The translations under genes and the position numbers were made by a program. From positions 1-64,000 of the forward strand of contig DBYY01000003.1 of NCBI GenBank assembly GCA_002311025.1: a DNA stretch of 64,000 nucleotides, read 5' to 3'. This DNA is from Candidatus Proelusimicrobium tauri. GTDB lineage: Bacteria > Elusimicrobiota > Elusimicrobia > Elusimicrobiales > Elusimicrobiaceae. The number at the start of each line of letters is the position of its first letter. Position 1 is the stretch's first letter. The notes beneath the pieces were generated by a model. That model was not told the DNA's origin, did not search any database, and saw only the letters and a program-made list of their open reading frames with translations. Shown here piece by piece: positions 27,864 through 37,051 of this stretch.

Positions 27864-28836
27864 CCCCCTTGTTTCCGTTATTATTCCGGCGTATAACCAC
27901 CAAAAATATGTGCAGGAAACAATTGAATCGGTTATAAATCAAACTTATCAAAATCTTGAACTGATTATAATTGACGACGGAAGTAAAGATAATACTTGGC
28001 AGAAAATACAAGAAATTTTAGAGAATTGTAAAAAACGTTTTAATAATTTAGTGGTTCAAAAACAGCAAAATCAAGGCACAAGCATAGTTTTAAATAAAGC
28101 CCTTACGCTGTGTAAAGGGAAATATGTCGCGGTAATTGCTTCGGATGATGTTTATTTACCATCTTGCCTTGAAGAACAAGTAAAAGTGATGGAAGAAAAT
28201 CCTAATATAGTGCAAACCTTGCCCGATAATATTTCCATTGACGGAGAAGGCAGAACTTTTAAAGGTTTTGAGTGGGATAAAAAATTTTTTACTCTAAAAT
28301 CAGATTATTGGCTGGCAAGATACCCTTCTTTTAATTTATTAAGCGAAGATTTTCACTCTTATAAAACTGTTTTGGAAAAAGATTTATGGTCTAACGGCTT
28401 TTTATGGCGTAAGGATGCTCTGGATAAATTCTTCCCTATTCCGACGGTAAAGATGAGTGAAGATTATTTCATAAACTTACAACTTGCTAAACTAGGACTT
28501 GTAAAGTTTATAAATAAACCTCTTTTTTTATATAGAGTCCACAACGCAAATACTCTTAACAATAAAGAGTATATGAACTTTATAGGTACAAATGTCCGCA
28601 TAGAAGAAATAAAAACCGTTTTAAAACCTTCTTATAAGAAATGGAAGGAAATTTTAAAAGAAACTTGGTTTAAAGAAAAAATAAAATCTTTTGGCTTTAA
28701 AAATTTTTGTATACAGAGAATTAAAAGCGAATTTGAAAGTAAAAGGAGACTGAAATTCTTTAATTGTTATTTTACTTTTCACAGAAGAAAAAGATATCAA
28801 ATTCCCGATGATTTATTAAAACAAATTTTTTACTAA
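27850..28836 (+). CDS. GT2 family glycosyltransferase
   Basis: 328 residues; GT-A motifs PLVSVIIPAYNHQKYVQETI, LIIIDDGSKDNTW and VIASDDVYLP (DxD-like). The gene begins inside the aminotransferase gene (14-base overlap) and ends by overlapping the convergent GT9 gene by 21 bases. It is the last gene of the glycan operon, with no terminator before the opposing gene. Acceptor unknown. Confidence 0.85.
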   Translation: MLGNNPLVSVIIPAYNHQKYVQETIESVINQTYQNLELIIIDDGSKDNTWQKIQEILENCKKRFNNLVVQKQQNQGTSIVLNKALTLCKGKYVAVIASDDVYLPSCLEEQVKVMEENPNIVQTLPDNISIDGEGRTFKGFEWDKKFFTLKSDYWLARYPSFNLLSEDFHSYKTVLEKDLWSNGFLWRKDALDKFFPIPTVKMSEDYFINLQLAKLGLVKFINKPLFLYRVHNANTLNNKEYMNFIGTNVRIEEIKTVLKPSYKKWKEILKETWFKEKIKSFGFKNFCIQRIKSEFESKRRLKFFNCYFTFHRRKRYQIPDDLLKQIFY

Positions 28837-29904
28837 TTTTTTAATATCAAAATCTTTATGATCGGTTTTTTCATTTTCTAACAGGGTAGCATTTTTGCTA
28901 TTAGGTCCCCAAACAACAAGGTTTTCTTTATCTTCGCTGAAATAAACACAGATCTGTTTTTTATCAAAACCGCTTGCCGCGTGAACAATGTAAGTATCCG
29001 GTGTTATAAGAATATCTACCTGTCTTAAAAGGGCGATATTTAGCCAAATTTCGCCTTTACGAGCGTTTTTGTAGTCAACAATATGCAAGTTGACGGGCAA
29101 GTTTTTATGTCCTTTAAAAAAGTTTTCTAATTTGTTTTCATAACCGATAACCAAAATTTGATATTTTGACAGTAAAGATGCCGTTTGTAAAACTTGCTCT
29201 GCGCTAAAGCATCTTCTTTTTGCTGCGGCAAAGGGATTAAAGAGTATAAGTTTCCCCCCTTCTTTCTTTAGGGGTTTTACAATCTTTTCGGCTAGTTTGA
29301 CACTTTCCTTCGGTATAGGTAAGATATAGCGGAAATCAAAATTATAATCTTTCGGTAAGATTTTAAGCCCTTCGAAAACCGCTTTGTGAAGTTTGGTAAT
29401 ATGACCGCTATCCCAGACATAAGGTCTATTGATATTATAAAGTTTATAACCTGCCTTGTTAAAGCCAAAGGTAAAACGTGCTTTTATAAGACGAAGTAGA
29501 AAAAAACTTTGTGCTGTGGGTTTCTTATCTATATCAATAACAAGGTCATATTTTTTCATTCTTAATCTAAGACCGAGTATTAAGATTTTAACCCAATCTC
29601 TTGTATAATTAAAAATTTGGTCAACATCCTTATTATTTTCAATAAGTGTTCTTGCTCTCTTACCTGTTATAACGGCAATGTGAATTTTTGGATAAAGGGC
29701 TTTTAAATTGTGAAAAGATACGGTGGAAACTATCATATCGCCAAGTTTGTCATCATAACGCAAAAAGAGAACTTTTTTGATAGTTTTAAAAGCACTTGGA
29801 GAATAATGTTCCGGAGATTTTCTATCTAGTAAGAATTTAGCAATTTGTGCTTTTTTTGCGCGCATCCACAAATTCATTTTTCTGTTATAAGCTCTTAAGT
29901 CCAT
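28816..29904 (-). CDS. GT9 glycosyltransferase (heptosyltransferase-like)
   Basis: 362 residues with a GT-B fold of the ADP-heptose:LPS heptosyltransferase family: KKVLFLRYDDKLGDMIVS at about 40-57 (the RxDxxGD start), VITGKRAR, and the C-terminal LLRQVDILITPDTYIVHAASGFDK nucleotide-sugar-binding segment. It acts in LPS core or another surface glycan. The start is 20 bases after the Slam-like gene; a TATAAT in that gap could give it a nearly leaderless promoter. Its association with the secretion locus may be only positional. Confidence 0.85.
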   Translation of the reverse strand: MDLRAYNRKMNLWMRAKKAQIAKFLLDRKSPEHYSPSAFKTIKKVLFLRYDDKLGDMIVSTVSFHNLKALYPKIHIAVITGKRARTLIENNKDVDQIFNYTRDWVKILILGLRLRMKKYDLVIDIDKKPTAQSFFLLRLIKARFTFGFNKAGYKLYNINRPYVWDSGHITKLHKAVFEGLKILPKDYNFDFRYILPIPKESVKLAEKIVKPLKKEGGKLILFNPFAAAKRRCFSAEQVLQTASLLSKYQILVIGYENKLENFFKGHKNLPVNLHIVDYKNARKGEIWLNIALLRQVDILITPDTYIVHAASGFDKKQICVYFSEDKENLVVWGPNSKNATLLENEKTDHKDFDIKKLVKNLF

Positions 29905-29924
29905 AAATATATTATACTAATTAA

Positions 29925-31271
29925 CTAAAACGCTTTGCTTATGCCAAATTCCCAACGGGTGCGTTCAAAACCGTAACTTTCAATATTTGAAGTTCTCTTG
30001 TTATAAAGAAAGTTAATTCTCGGTGTAAAATCATAGACGCTTAAAAGATTGCTGCTTAAAGAAACAAAAACTCCTTGAGTATTTTCTTTACGTTTTTGTT
30101 CTACAAGAGTTCCTTTTGTGATATATGTTCCTTTGTGTAAATACTGGGAATTTGCAAAATTCGGCTCGACATAAATATTGAATCCGTAAGGCAGTTGCAT
30201 ACCGAGTCCGAGAGAATAATTATGACGGAAAAAGGAATTATAATCTGCCCGGGCATCATCTAAACTATAACTTAAACCCAAAGCAAGATAACTCCAACTG
30301 TTTAAGAAGAAAAATAAACGCGAGTTAAAAGAATATTCTTTACTATCAAAGACCTGATATAAATCTTTTTCGTAAGAAATATCGGAAAACTCAATTTTTG
30401 AATAAAGGGAAAATTTTCGTCCCAAATCCCTTGAAATATCTGCAAAAACAGACCAAGTATTAGCGTAGCGGTGTTCTTCGTTAAATTGTTTTTTATAAGA
30501 GCCGGCAAGCCAATATTCCCCCCTTCGTGCCGTATATCGCGGTCCGCTTGCAAGCCCCATAGACCAAAAGGAAAAGCGCTCATCATCATAGTGTATTGCG
30601 TCAATAGATAAACGGTTTTTTATGCTCCACTTATTATTAAACTTGTAAGTATAATCAAAAATACCCGAACCTTGAAAACCGACATCACTTTGTATACTTT
30701 CAAGTTCGCGACAAAAAGGCAAGCCATACCAATAAAAACATTCAATTTGTTTACCGCTGACGCCGTTTACATTTGTATCCGGTGCGATACCTACTGAAAT
30801 TTCCGCATTCCAAACTTTTTCTTGGCGTATTTGATAAAGTAAATAAGATCCTTGCATACGCATATCTGCGGGCAAATTTTTTTGAGCAAGGGCAAGTTGC
30901 ATATTAAATCTTGCGGCAGAATATTCCTTCTTCAAAAAATAAATCCAAGCCAAATTAAAACGCGCAATAGTTAAAGAGGGATTGGAATTTAAAAGTTGTC
31001 TGTAAAGGCGGATGGCTTTATTATAGTCTTGTTCTTGTGTTGCAATATAAGCAAGGGTTAAAGTTATTTCTTCTTTTTCTTGTTTTGTTTGGGAATTTTC
31101 ATAGGCCTGCTCTAGAAGATTTTTTGCTGCGGAATAATTTTCTTCCTGTATTAAAGTTTGAATATTTTGAGGAGTCGGTTGTGTTTGCGGCAAGATATAA
31201 GCCAAATCTTGCGCAAAAGTTGCGACGCCCATTAAGATGAATAAAACCGGAAAAATAAAATTTTTAAGCAT
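29925..31271 (-). CDS. Slam-like outer-membrane translocon (DUF560, type XI secretion)
   Basis: 448 residues. Signal peptide MLKNFIFPVLFILMGVATFAQD; TPR-like helices (about 35-150, e.g. DYNKAIRLYRQLLNSNPSL); a linker with AEISVGIAPDTNVNGVSG, a segment typical of Slam proteins; then a beta-barrel of about 290 residues ending in RTRWEFGISKAF with terminal Phe. This is the architecture of surface lipoprotein assembly modulators, which carry TbpB-type proteins across the outer membrane. It lies 67 bases after the last of six TbpB-like paralogs, its predicted cargo. No ribosome site is clear; a TATAAT at 31278-31283 gives a possible short-leader start. Alternative: another TPR-barrel exporter. Confidence 0.75.
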   Translation of the reverse strand: MLKNFIFPVLFILMGVATFAQDLAYILPQTQPTPQNIQTLIQEENYSAAKNLLEQAYENSQTKQEKEEITLTLAYIATQEQDYNKAIRLYRQLLNSNPSLTIARFNLAWIYFLKKEYSAARFNMQLALAQKNLPADMRMQGSYLLYQIRQEKVWNAEISVGIAPDTNVNGVSGKQIECFYWYGLPFCRELESIQSDVGFQGSGIFDYTYKFNNKWSIKNRLSIDAIHYDDERFSFWSMGLASGPRYTARRGEYWLAGSYKKQFNEEHRYANTWSVFADISRDLGRKFSLYSKIEFSDISYEKDLYQVFDSKEYSFNSRLFFFLNSWSYLALGLSYSLDDARADYNSFFRHNYSLGLGMQLPYGFNIYVEPNFANSQYLHKGTYITKGTLVEQKRKENTQGVFVSLSSNLLSVYDFTPRINFLYNKRTSNIESYGFERTRWEFGISKAF

Positions 31272-31290
31272 ATCTAAATTATATAAAAAA

Positions 31291-31317
31291 AGAAAGTCCT
31301 TAAAATAAGGGCTTTCT
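31291..31317 (-). terminator. Hairpin terminator after cargo gene 6
   Basis: AGAAAGTCCTTA pairs with TAAGGGCTTTCT with one G-T pair, followed on the minus strand by a T run. It lies between the last cargo gene and the Slam-like gene, so it may limit read-through into the translocon. Confidence 0.65.
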
Positions 31318-31338
31318 TATAGTGTTGAGTAATTTTTA

Positions 31339-32664
31339 CTAATTGCTTGGCTGTTTTTTTGCACCGAAAGCAAGATGGGTAAGTACAAAGTGCCACTTTT
31401 CTTTTTTACCTACAAAGGATAAACCGCCGACGACTTCGTCTTCGTCAATAGTATCGCCTTTTATAACCGCACCGTTACCAAACATATTTGATTCTGTTAA
31501 ATATCTGAAATCTTCGCCGTTAAGCGGGTTTATACCAACTGACGGAGTTTGTTCCGGATTATAGGTAACAGTGTATATTTTAATAAACTCGTCAGCGCCG
31601 CTATTAACTTTAATTGCACCGCTTATAGTTAAATCATACCAAGATTGATTGCCCACTTTTACATTTGTAATAGTACCGGTTAATGAGCCTCTGTGGTAAT
31701 CTCCGCTGAAATCAAGAGTTAGGTTAATATCGCCAGTTAAATCATAAACGAGGACATTTGTTGGGTCGATGGAATATTCCATTCTTTGTGTGCCAATAAC
31801 ATTTCCGCTGAAAGTAGCAATGTAATTAATATCTTTATAGCGGTGTAAGCGGTCTTGTCCGGTGAACATTCTGGCAGTTTCATACATATATATTTGTTTT
31901 CCGCCGGGACGGCTTTTGTAGAAATATGGAGAAATATAAGTAAGAGCGCCCATCCATTTATAATAACCAAAGTCGCTATGTTTAAGACCTAACTTCCTTC
32001 CGCCAAGAGCAAGGGTTGAGTCAAAATCCCAAATTGCTTGTCTATTGTCTTCAAGTAATAATTCTCTGCTTATATGTTGAGCGTGATACAAATCTACATA
32101 CGGCTTGGTTGCGTCTGAAATATTAGTCAAATCAAAATCAACATATACATTTGGTCTTTTGCCGTGATTTGCAATATAACTATCGTAGGATGTACTAGAA
32201 TCGCCGCTCCACCATAATCTGTTTCCGGGCATTCCGTCTATATTTAATATTGATATAGTGCCGTCATCACCGGGGTAAGTATAACTGTCTACATAGTTCC
32301 AATATTGTCTGTAAAATTCACTTAAACTAAGTGGTGCATAAGCAATCATACCTAAGTTAATATTATTGTTTGTCACGGTTCCGTTGGTTTTGATACTAAT
32401 AGAAGAAGGGTTTGCTAAAGCATTTACGATAAACGGAGAAGTTTCCGGCAAATTAGGATTTACAATTCCGCCGCCGGTATTTCCACCGGTATTTGAGCCA
32501 CCGCCTGTATTAGAACCGGAGCCGCCGCCTTGGTTTGAACCGCCGGGGTTAACGGTGCTTACAACAGCACTGTCAGAACTGCCGCCGCCTCCTCCTGAAG
32601 AAGCGAGCATAACGCCCCCGCCAATGCCAAGGGCCGCTAAAATAGAAATGATAATTGTTGTCAT
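31339..32664 (-). CDS. TbpB-like cargo protein 6 (tandem paralog)
   Basis: 441 residues. Hydrophobic N-terminus MTTIIISILAALGIGGG, then a Gly/Ser/Thr/Asn linker (about 24-75), a divergent middle, the family motif LALGGRKLGLKHSDFGYYKW, an 8-stranded-barrel-like segment (ATFSGNVIG..., GDINLTLDFSGD), and the C-terminal GNGAVIKGDTIDEDEVVGGLSFVG...LAFGAKKQPSN, matching the TbpB barrel pattern (FYGP...E.GG.F...FGAK). It is closest to the Slam-like gene. Unlike most other copies it has no promoter of its own: the 65-base gap holds just the previous gene's terminator and a ribosome site, so it depends on read-through. Confidence 0.72.
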   Translation of the reverse strand: MTTIIISILAALGIGGGVMLASSGGGGGSSDSAVVSTVNPGGSNQGGGSGSNTGGGSNTGGNTGGGIVNPNLPETSPFIVNALANPSSISIKTNGTVTNNNINLGMIAYAPLSLSEFYRQYWNYVDSYTYPGDDGTISILNIDGMPGNRLWWSGDSSTSYDSYIANHGKRPNVYVDFDLTNISDATKPYVDLYHAQHISRELLLEDNRQAIWDFDSTLALGGRKLGLKHSDFGYYKWMGALTYISPYFYKSRPGGKQIYMYETARMFTGQDRLHRYKDINYIATFSGNVIGTQRMEYSIDPTNVLVYDLTGDINLTLDFSGDYHRGSLTGTITNVKVGNQSWYDLTISGAIKVNSGADEFIKIYTVTYNPEQTPSVGINPLNGEDFRYLTESNMFGNGAVIKGDTIDEDEVVGGLSFVGKKEKWHFVLTHLAFGAKKQPSN

Positions 32665-32682
32665 AAATATCTTCCGTATATT

Positions 32683-32716
32683 AAAAAGCCCTTATCTTTT
32701 TAGATAAGGGCTTTTT
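32683..32716 (-). terminator. Terminator after cargo gene 5
   Basis: AAAAAGCCCTTATCT pairs with AGATAAGGGCTTTTT. The CCCTTATCT stem is the same as in the terminator after cargo gene 2 (37006-37028), showing that gene and terminator were duplicated together. Confidence 0.85.
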
Positions 32717-32729
32717 AAGTTTGTATTGC

Positions 32730-33938
32730 TTAATTACTTTTTTTAGCACCGAAACCTATATGAGTATTGACGAATAAATTGCCGCCGGCAAGGGTGGTAT
32801 TGTGACCGGTAAAGGCAATTTCTCCTACGACTTCATCTTTAGAAACACTACTACCTTTTACCACAGCACCGCTGCCGTAATTATTCATTCCGAGTTTATA
32901 AACAACATTATTTTCGATAGGCAAGGCACTGACCGTGCCACTTAATACAAGATTGGTTATTGCAAAGTTAGGACTATTGTTTGTTATCTCGTTGTTTATC
33001 GTTCCGGTAAGGGCGATGTTATACCAAGTATAATTTCCTAGTTTAGTATTGGTGATATTGCCACTTAATTGTTTGTTATTAAAGTTAAGCGATAAGGTTA
33101 TATCTCCGGATAAATTATTAGTTGCAGCATTTCCGCCACAATTATTATTTAAGTAGTTTACAGCGCCGATTGCCTTGCCGCTAAAGGATGCTATATTAGA
33201 AGTTGCGGAATATCTATCATACTGGCTTGCCATAAGTTGTTTGGAAGTGTCAAACATATAAAACTGTCCGGAACTGTATCTTCTGTAACGTTTAGAATCA
33301 CTGCTTGATTCCATACTTGAGTTTGTATAACGGGATAACCAAGTATAATAACCAAAATCACTGTTTTCTAATCCAAGTAATCTGCCACCCAAAGCAAGAT
33401 TTGATGTTAAAGTCCAAGTAACATTTTCATTAACAAAGTTGAGCATAGAGGATTTTTGTCTTAAAGAAGTCGTTGATAAGGTACCTAGATATTGTGTCAC
33501 AGTATTTCCGACATAAAAATCCGCTACGGCGGAAGATGATTGTATAGTTCCTAAATCAAAAGTAACTTTAACAGGTGGAGTTGTTTGCGTAAATCCCCAA
33601 ACATATTTGCGAGATCCTGCCGTCTCAAAAATATCATTTGTCTGATAGGAATTTTTGCCCACCTTAAGTGGAGCATAAGCAGATAAAGTCAAGGAAATAT
33701 TCTTGCCATTTTTAAGCATATCAACCTGTGAACCTTCGGTTATGGTTCTTATTTTACTTGAGGAAACAGACTTTAATAATTTCCCCGCTTGAATAGATCC
33801 GCCGGAACCTGAACCACCGGGAGTGACAGGGCCGACAGCAGCACTACCGCCGCCACCACCTCCGCCACCGGAAGATGCTATCATAACGCCCCCACCGATA
33901 CCGAGGGCGCATAAAACGGAAATGATAATTGTAGTCAT
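32730..33938 (-). CDS. TbpB-like cargo protein 5 (tandem paralog)
   Basis: 402 residues, the shortest copy because its Gly-rich linker is short (about 24-50). Conserved parts: MTTIIISVLCALGIGGG start; LALGGRLLGLENSDFGYYTW; FYMFDTSKQL; IASFSGKAIG with a lone Cys in NNNCGGNA; GDITLSLNFNNKQLSGNITN; and GSGAVVKGSSVSKDEVVGEIAFTG...IGFGAKKSN. These fit the TbpB/Slam-dependent C-terminal barrel. Ligand unknown. It has its own TTGACT-16-TATACT promoter and a strong terminator. Confidence 0.72.
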   Translation of the reverse strand: MTTIIISVLCALGIGGGVMIASSGGGGGGGGSAAVGPVTPGGSGSGGSIQAGKLLKSVSSSKIRTITEGSQVDMLKNGKNISLTLSAYAPLKVGKNSYQTNDIFETAGSRKYVWGFTQTTPPVKVTFDLGTIQSSSAVADFYVGNTVTQYLGTLSTTSLRQKSSMLNFVNENVTWTLTSNLALGGRLLGLENSDFGYYTWLSRYTNSSMESSSDSKRYRRYSSGQFYMFDTSKQLMASQYDRYSATSNIASFSGKAIGAVNYLNNNCGGNAATNNLSGDITLSLNFNNKQLSGNITNTKLGNYTWYNIALTGTINNEITNNSPNFAITNLVLSGTVSALPIENNVVYKLGMNNYGSGAVVKGSSVSKDEVVGEIAFTGHNTTLAGGNLFVNTHIGFGAKKSN

Positions 33939-33968
33939 AAATGCCTCCTAATAAAAAGTCTTATTAAT

Positions 33969-33996
33969 AGTATATGCTGAAAGAAATAAAAGTCAA
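33969..33996 (-). promoter_or_regulatory. Promoter of cargo gene 5
   Basis: Minus strand TTGACT (33991-33996), 16 bases, TATACT (33969-33974), 30 bases before the ATG. Confidence 0.7.
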
Positions 33997-34006
33997 GGTT
34001 TCGTAA

Positions 34007-34040
34007 TAAAAAAGGCAGTCTTTTTAAGAAGACTGCCTTT
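34007..34040 (-). terminator. Terminator after cargo gene 4
   Basis: AAAGGCAGTCTT pairs with AAGACTGCCTTT and is followed on the minus strand by a T run. Confidence 0.85.
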
Positions 34041-34070
34041 ATACCTTTTGTTTTATAGAGAATATAATAT

Positions 34071-35378
34071 TTATTGTTTCTTTGCTCCGAAAGCAAAGTT
34101 AACAAATTTAGAGCCATTACTATAAGCAAAGGATAAATCACCAACAACCTCGTCTTTATTTAGAGTTGAACCTTTAACTATAACACCTTGACCATAAGTT
34201 CCATCACTATTTAATGCGGTATAATTTCCACTAATAGAGTTTATAACAAAGTTAGGTGAGGCAGAGTTATTTGAAACATTATATATAACACCTGTAAAAG
34301 AAGGATTTATGCCGAAAGTATATTCTCCTGCATCAAGACTATATTTCGTATTACTAAGAGATCCACTTAAGGTTTTGGAGTTAAAATCTAATGTAAGAGA
34401 GATGTTTCCAAAAACATAATATTTAGTATTATTTCCGCAACTTGCAAATGAGTGTTCCTGTCCTATAATATTTCCATAAAAAGTAGCAGTATTGTTAATA
34501 TATCTATTATAATCTGCAGTCTTAAGTTGTTTTTCGGCATCAAAAATATAAAATGTTTGAGTGCCTAATCTTTCACCACGGCGGTGGTCTAAATCATTGT
34601 GAGAGAACTTTGCAAACCATTTAATATAACCGAAATCGCTATTTGAAAGGCCAGCCACTCTTCCTCCTAAAAGTAGTTCAGCCGAGGTTAAACTCCAATT
34701 AGCATTAGTAAAAGTACCTAATTTAGTTTCTCCACTTGAGGTAATATAGTAAAAATCAAGCGTAGGCAATACCTTTGAAATATTCGGATTTACTGAAAAA
34801 ATATCGGCTCTGTAAGAGGTTCTTGGATTTGCGGTTAAATCAAAAGTAACCGAAACATTTGGATTAGTAGGGGTATAACCGGACATAAATTTGTTATTGC
34901 CGATAGGTGAATAAGTTTCATTAGTCCTATAAGTATTTGCGCTGACAAGTATCGGTGCAAAAAGATTTAACTGCGTAGTTATTTTTCCGTTTTGAAGACT
35001 TGCAGAACTTACTCTACTTGCTAGAATGGTAGAAGCCGGAGCAGAAGCAAGAATACCACCTGTTTTTATGGAAGAGTTATTTCCGCCGAAAGAAATGGTT
35101 GAATTTACCATACTAATAGCATTTGAAAGAGCAGGATTAGTAGTACCACCACCGGTGCTGCCACCTGTATTGCCACCAGTAGAACCGCCGGTATTACTTC
35201 CGCCGGTGTTTGAACCACTACCGCCGCCTCCGACTTGTCCCCCACCGGAACCGCCAGGACTGACCGGTCCGACAACGGCACTATTGCTGCCGCCGCCACC
35301 ACCGCCGCTGTTAGATGCAATCATAACACCCCCGCCGATACCGAGGGCACATAAAATAGAAATGATAATTGTAGTCAT
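34071..35378 (-). CDS. TbpB-like cargo protein 4 (tandem paralog)
   Basis: 435 residues. MTTIIISILCALGIGGG start, a long linker of GGST/GGNT/GGSNT units (about 24-85), motif LLLGGRVAGLSNSDFGYIKW, FYIFDAEKQL, ATFYGNIIG followed by a lone Cys (ASCGNN), GNISLTLDFNSKTLSGSLSN, and the C-terminal GQGVIVKGSTLNKDEVVGDLSFAYS...FAFGAKKQ. It is the most diverged copy in the middle part. The linker is encoded by near-perfect short DNA repeats at about 35145-35250 that could change in length by slippage. I see no clear -35/-10 pair upstream in the 126-base gap. Confidence 0.72.
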   Translation of the reverse strand: MTTIIISILCALGIGGGVMIASNSGGGGGGSNSAVVGPVSPGGSGGGQVGGGGSGSNTGGSNTGGSTGGNTGGSTGGGTTNPALSNAISMVNSTISFGGNNSSIKTGGILASAPASTILASRVSSASLQNGKITTQLNLFAPILVSANTYRTNETYSPIGNNKFMSGYTPTNPNVSVTFDLTANPRTSYRADIFSVNPNISKVLPTLDFYYITSSGETKLGTFTNANWSLTSAELLLGGRVAGLSNSDFGYIKWFAKFSHNDLDHRRGERLGTQTFYIFDAEKQLKTADYNRYINNTATFYGNIIGQEHSFASCGNNTKYYVFGNISLTLDFNSKTLSGSLSNTKYSLDAGEYTFGINPSFTGVIYNVSNNSASPNFVINSISGNYTALNSDGTYGQGVIVKGSTLNKDEVVGDLSFAYSNGSKFVNFAFGAKKQ

Positions 35379-35504
35379 AAATGCCTCCTATTAAAACAGG
35401 AAAAGTATATAATATATAACTGTGCTCCATTTTTAATAAGTTTCAAGTGTAAAACTATTTTGTTTTTTAAATAAAACTCCTTTTTACTATTATTAGACTT
35501 ATAT
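35379..35504. other. Cargo 3 / cargo 4 intergenic gap without clear terminator
   Basis: The stretch is AT-rich with an AGGAGG-type ribosome site for cargo 4 near 35385-35395. A -10-like TATACT (minus, 35404-35409) lacks a matching -35, and no stable hairpin is visible, so cargo 3 and cargo 4 may be cotranscribed. Confidence 0.4.
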
Positions 35505-36914
35505 CTATTGCTTTTTTGCGCCGAAAGCAAGGTAAGTGTTTAAGAACTGATGAATATTTTGCGATTGTACGGTAAAGGCAATTTTTCCAACTAATTCATC
35601 TTCAGCGGGAGAATTACCTTTTACTATCACGGCACTGCCAAAATTATCGCTATTATTCATAGGATGCAAATCTTGTCTATCAGTAGGATCTGTAACATCT
35701 TGTTCTTTGATATAAGTAACATTTGTAAAGGTTATATTTGGCGTGCCTTGACTAACATTATTTATATTTCCTGTTAAAGTCAAATTATACCAAACACTTC
35801 CTGTATAAGAATCGGCCAAATAAACATCCCCTATTGCTCCGGTACGAATAAACGGAAACAGTCTGGTATTGTTTATAGTTCCGCTAACAGTTTTGTTTGC
35901 TAGGTTGAGAGATAAACTAATATCTCCTGCAAAAAGTTTAGAGAAGTTATTTGCGCCATTAGTATAAGTCATGATATGTTGTATACCAGTAACATTACCT
36001 GTAAAGGTTGCGGTATTTCCGTATCTTGTTTGATAATTATTAGTTAGTTGATCTGAAGTTTTGAACATATAAAATGGCTCAGCCCCATATCTTGTCAAGA
36101 AATTCTTGAGAGTGCTATTAGCATTAATAGTTGCATTGGAATAGGCTGATTTCCAAGCATAATAACCAAACTCACTGTTTTTTAAGCCAAGTTGTCTTGC
36201 CCCTAAAGCAAATGCTTCTATATTCAAACTCCAAGTAACATTGGTTAAGGTAGCATTGAAAGGTTGTGTTTGATCAATAGAAAACTTTAAGTAAGATGCC
36301 TGCAGAGTTCCGATTTGCATTGTTTGAACACCTAAACCCAGACGATAGAAATCCGCGTTTACTTTAGATAAAGAACGACCTATACTACTTAAGTTTATGG
36401 TCTGGGTTACTGCAGGATTATTTTGTGTATAACCGGAAACAAATTGATATTCTTCAACATTTCCTTGTAAGTTTCTTGCCATAGTGGTATCATATTCTTC
36501 ATTAGTTCTATAAGTTGTTCCACTTACATGAATAGGCGCATAAGGAGACATGCCAATGGTTAAAGTTGTTCCGTTTAAGGTAGTATTTCCGGTTGCTCCT
36601 TTACCAATAGTTGTTACAGAAGGAAAAGGAACAGAAGCAAGCAAAGCGCCTGCTTGCACGGTAGCATTAGTTCCTCCACCTGTGGACCCACCGCCTGTAG
36701 AACCACCACCTGTGGAACCACCCGTATTAGAACCACCGGAAGAACCGCCACCACCGCCTCCGACTTGTTCTCCGCCGGAAGAACCACCATCACCGGGAGT
36801 GACAGGGCCTACTACTGCACTACCGCCACTGCTACCTCCGCCGCCGGAAGATGCAAGCATCACACCGCCACCGATACCAAGTGCCGCTAAAATAGAAATG
36901 ATAATTGTTGTCAT
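35505..36914 (-). CDS. TbpB-like cargo protein 3 (tandem paralog)
   Basis: 469 residues, the longest copy. MTTIIISILAALGIGGG start, a linker with three GGGST units (about 24-80), motif FALGARQLGLKNSEFGYYAW, FYMFKTSDQL, ATFTGNVTGIQH, GDISLSLNLANKTVSGTINN, and the C-terminal GSAVIVKGNSPAEDELVGKIAFTV...LAFGAKKQ. It lacks the lone Cys found in copies 1, 2, 4 and 5. The extra length comes from an insertion around residue 350 (GAIGDVYLADSYTG). It has the shared TTGACT-16-TATACT promoter. Confidence 0.72.
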   Translation of the reverse strand: MTTIIISILAALGIGGGVMLASSGGGGSSGGSAVVGPVTPGDGGSSGGEQVGGGGGGSSGGSNTGGSTGGGSTGGGSTGGGTNATVQAGALLASVPFPSVTTIGKGATGNTTLNGTTLTIGMSPYAPIHVSGTTYRTNEEYDTTMARNLQGNVEEYQFVSGYTQNNPAVTQTINLSSIGRSLSKVNADFYRLGLGVQTMQIGTLQASYLKFSIDQTQPFNATLTNVTWSLNIEAFALGARQLGLKNSEFGYYAWKSAYSNATINANSTLKNFLTRYGAEPFYMFKTSDQLTNNYQTRYGNTATFTGNVTGIQHIMTYTNGANNFSKLFAGDISLSLNLANKTVSGTINNTRLFPFIRTGAIGDVYLADSYTGSVWYNLTLTGNINNVSQGTPNITFTNVTYIKEQDVTDPTDRQDLHPMNNSDNFGSAVIVKGNSPAEDELVGKIAFTVQSQNIHQFLNTYLAFGAKKQ

Positions 36915-36957
36915 AGTCCGTCTCCTATTAAATAAAAAATAGTAAGTGTATAGTTAA

Positions 36958-36985
36958 AGTATATGCAAAAACAAAGAAAAGTCAA
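36958..36985 (-). promoter_or_regulatory. Promoter of cargo gene 3
   Basis: Minus strand TTGACT (36980-36985), 16 bases, TATACT (36958-36963), 43 bases before the ATG. Confidence 0.7.
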
Positions 36986-36997
36986 GATTTTTTACAT

Positions 36998-37028
36998 AAA
37001 AAAAACCCTTATCTTTTTTAGATAAGGG
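36998..37028 (-). terminator. Terminator after cargo gene 2
   Basis: CCCTTATCT (37006-37014) pairs with AGATAAGGG (37020-37028), followed on the minus strand by eight T residues. Confidence 0.88.
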
Positions 37029-37051
37029 CTTTTAAAAGTCATTAGTTTTTG

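Noticed and set aside
35140..35260. Short repeats resembling a CRISPR array or minisatellite
   Set aside because: Units are 12-15 bases in frame with GGST/GGNT codons of a coding gene, with no spacers of constant length.
36550..36942. Pro-rich open frames opposite the Gly-rich linkers (also near 32366, 35026, 38085 and 39624)
   Set aside because: They are the mirror of GGC/GGT-rich linker codons in the cargo genes, lack ribosome sites and occur antisense to genes with clear family motifs.
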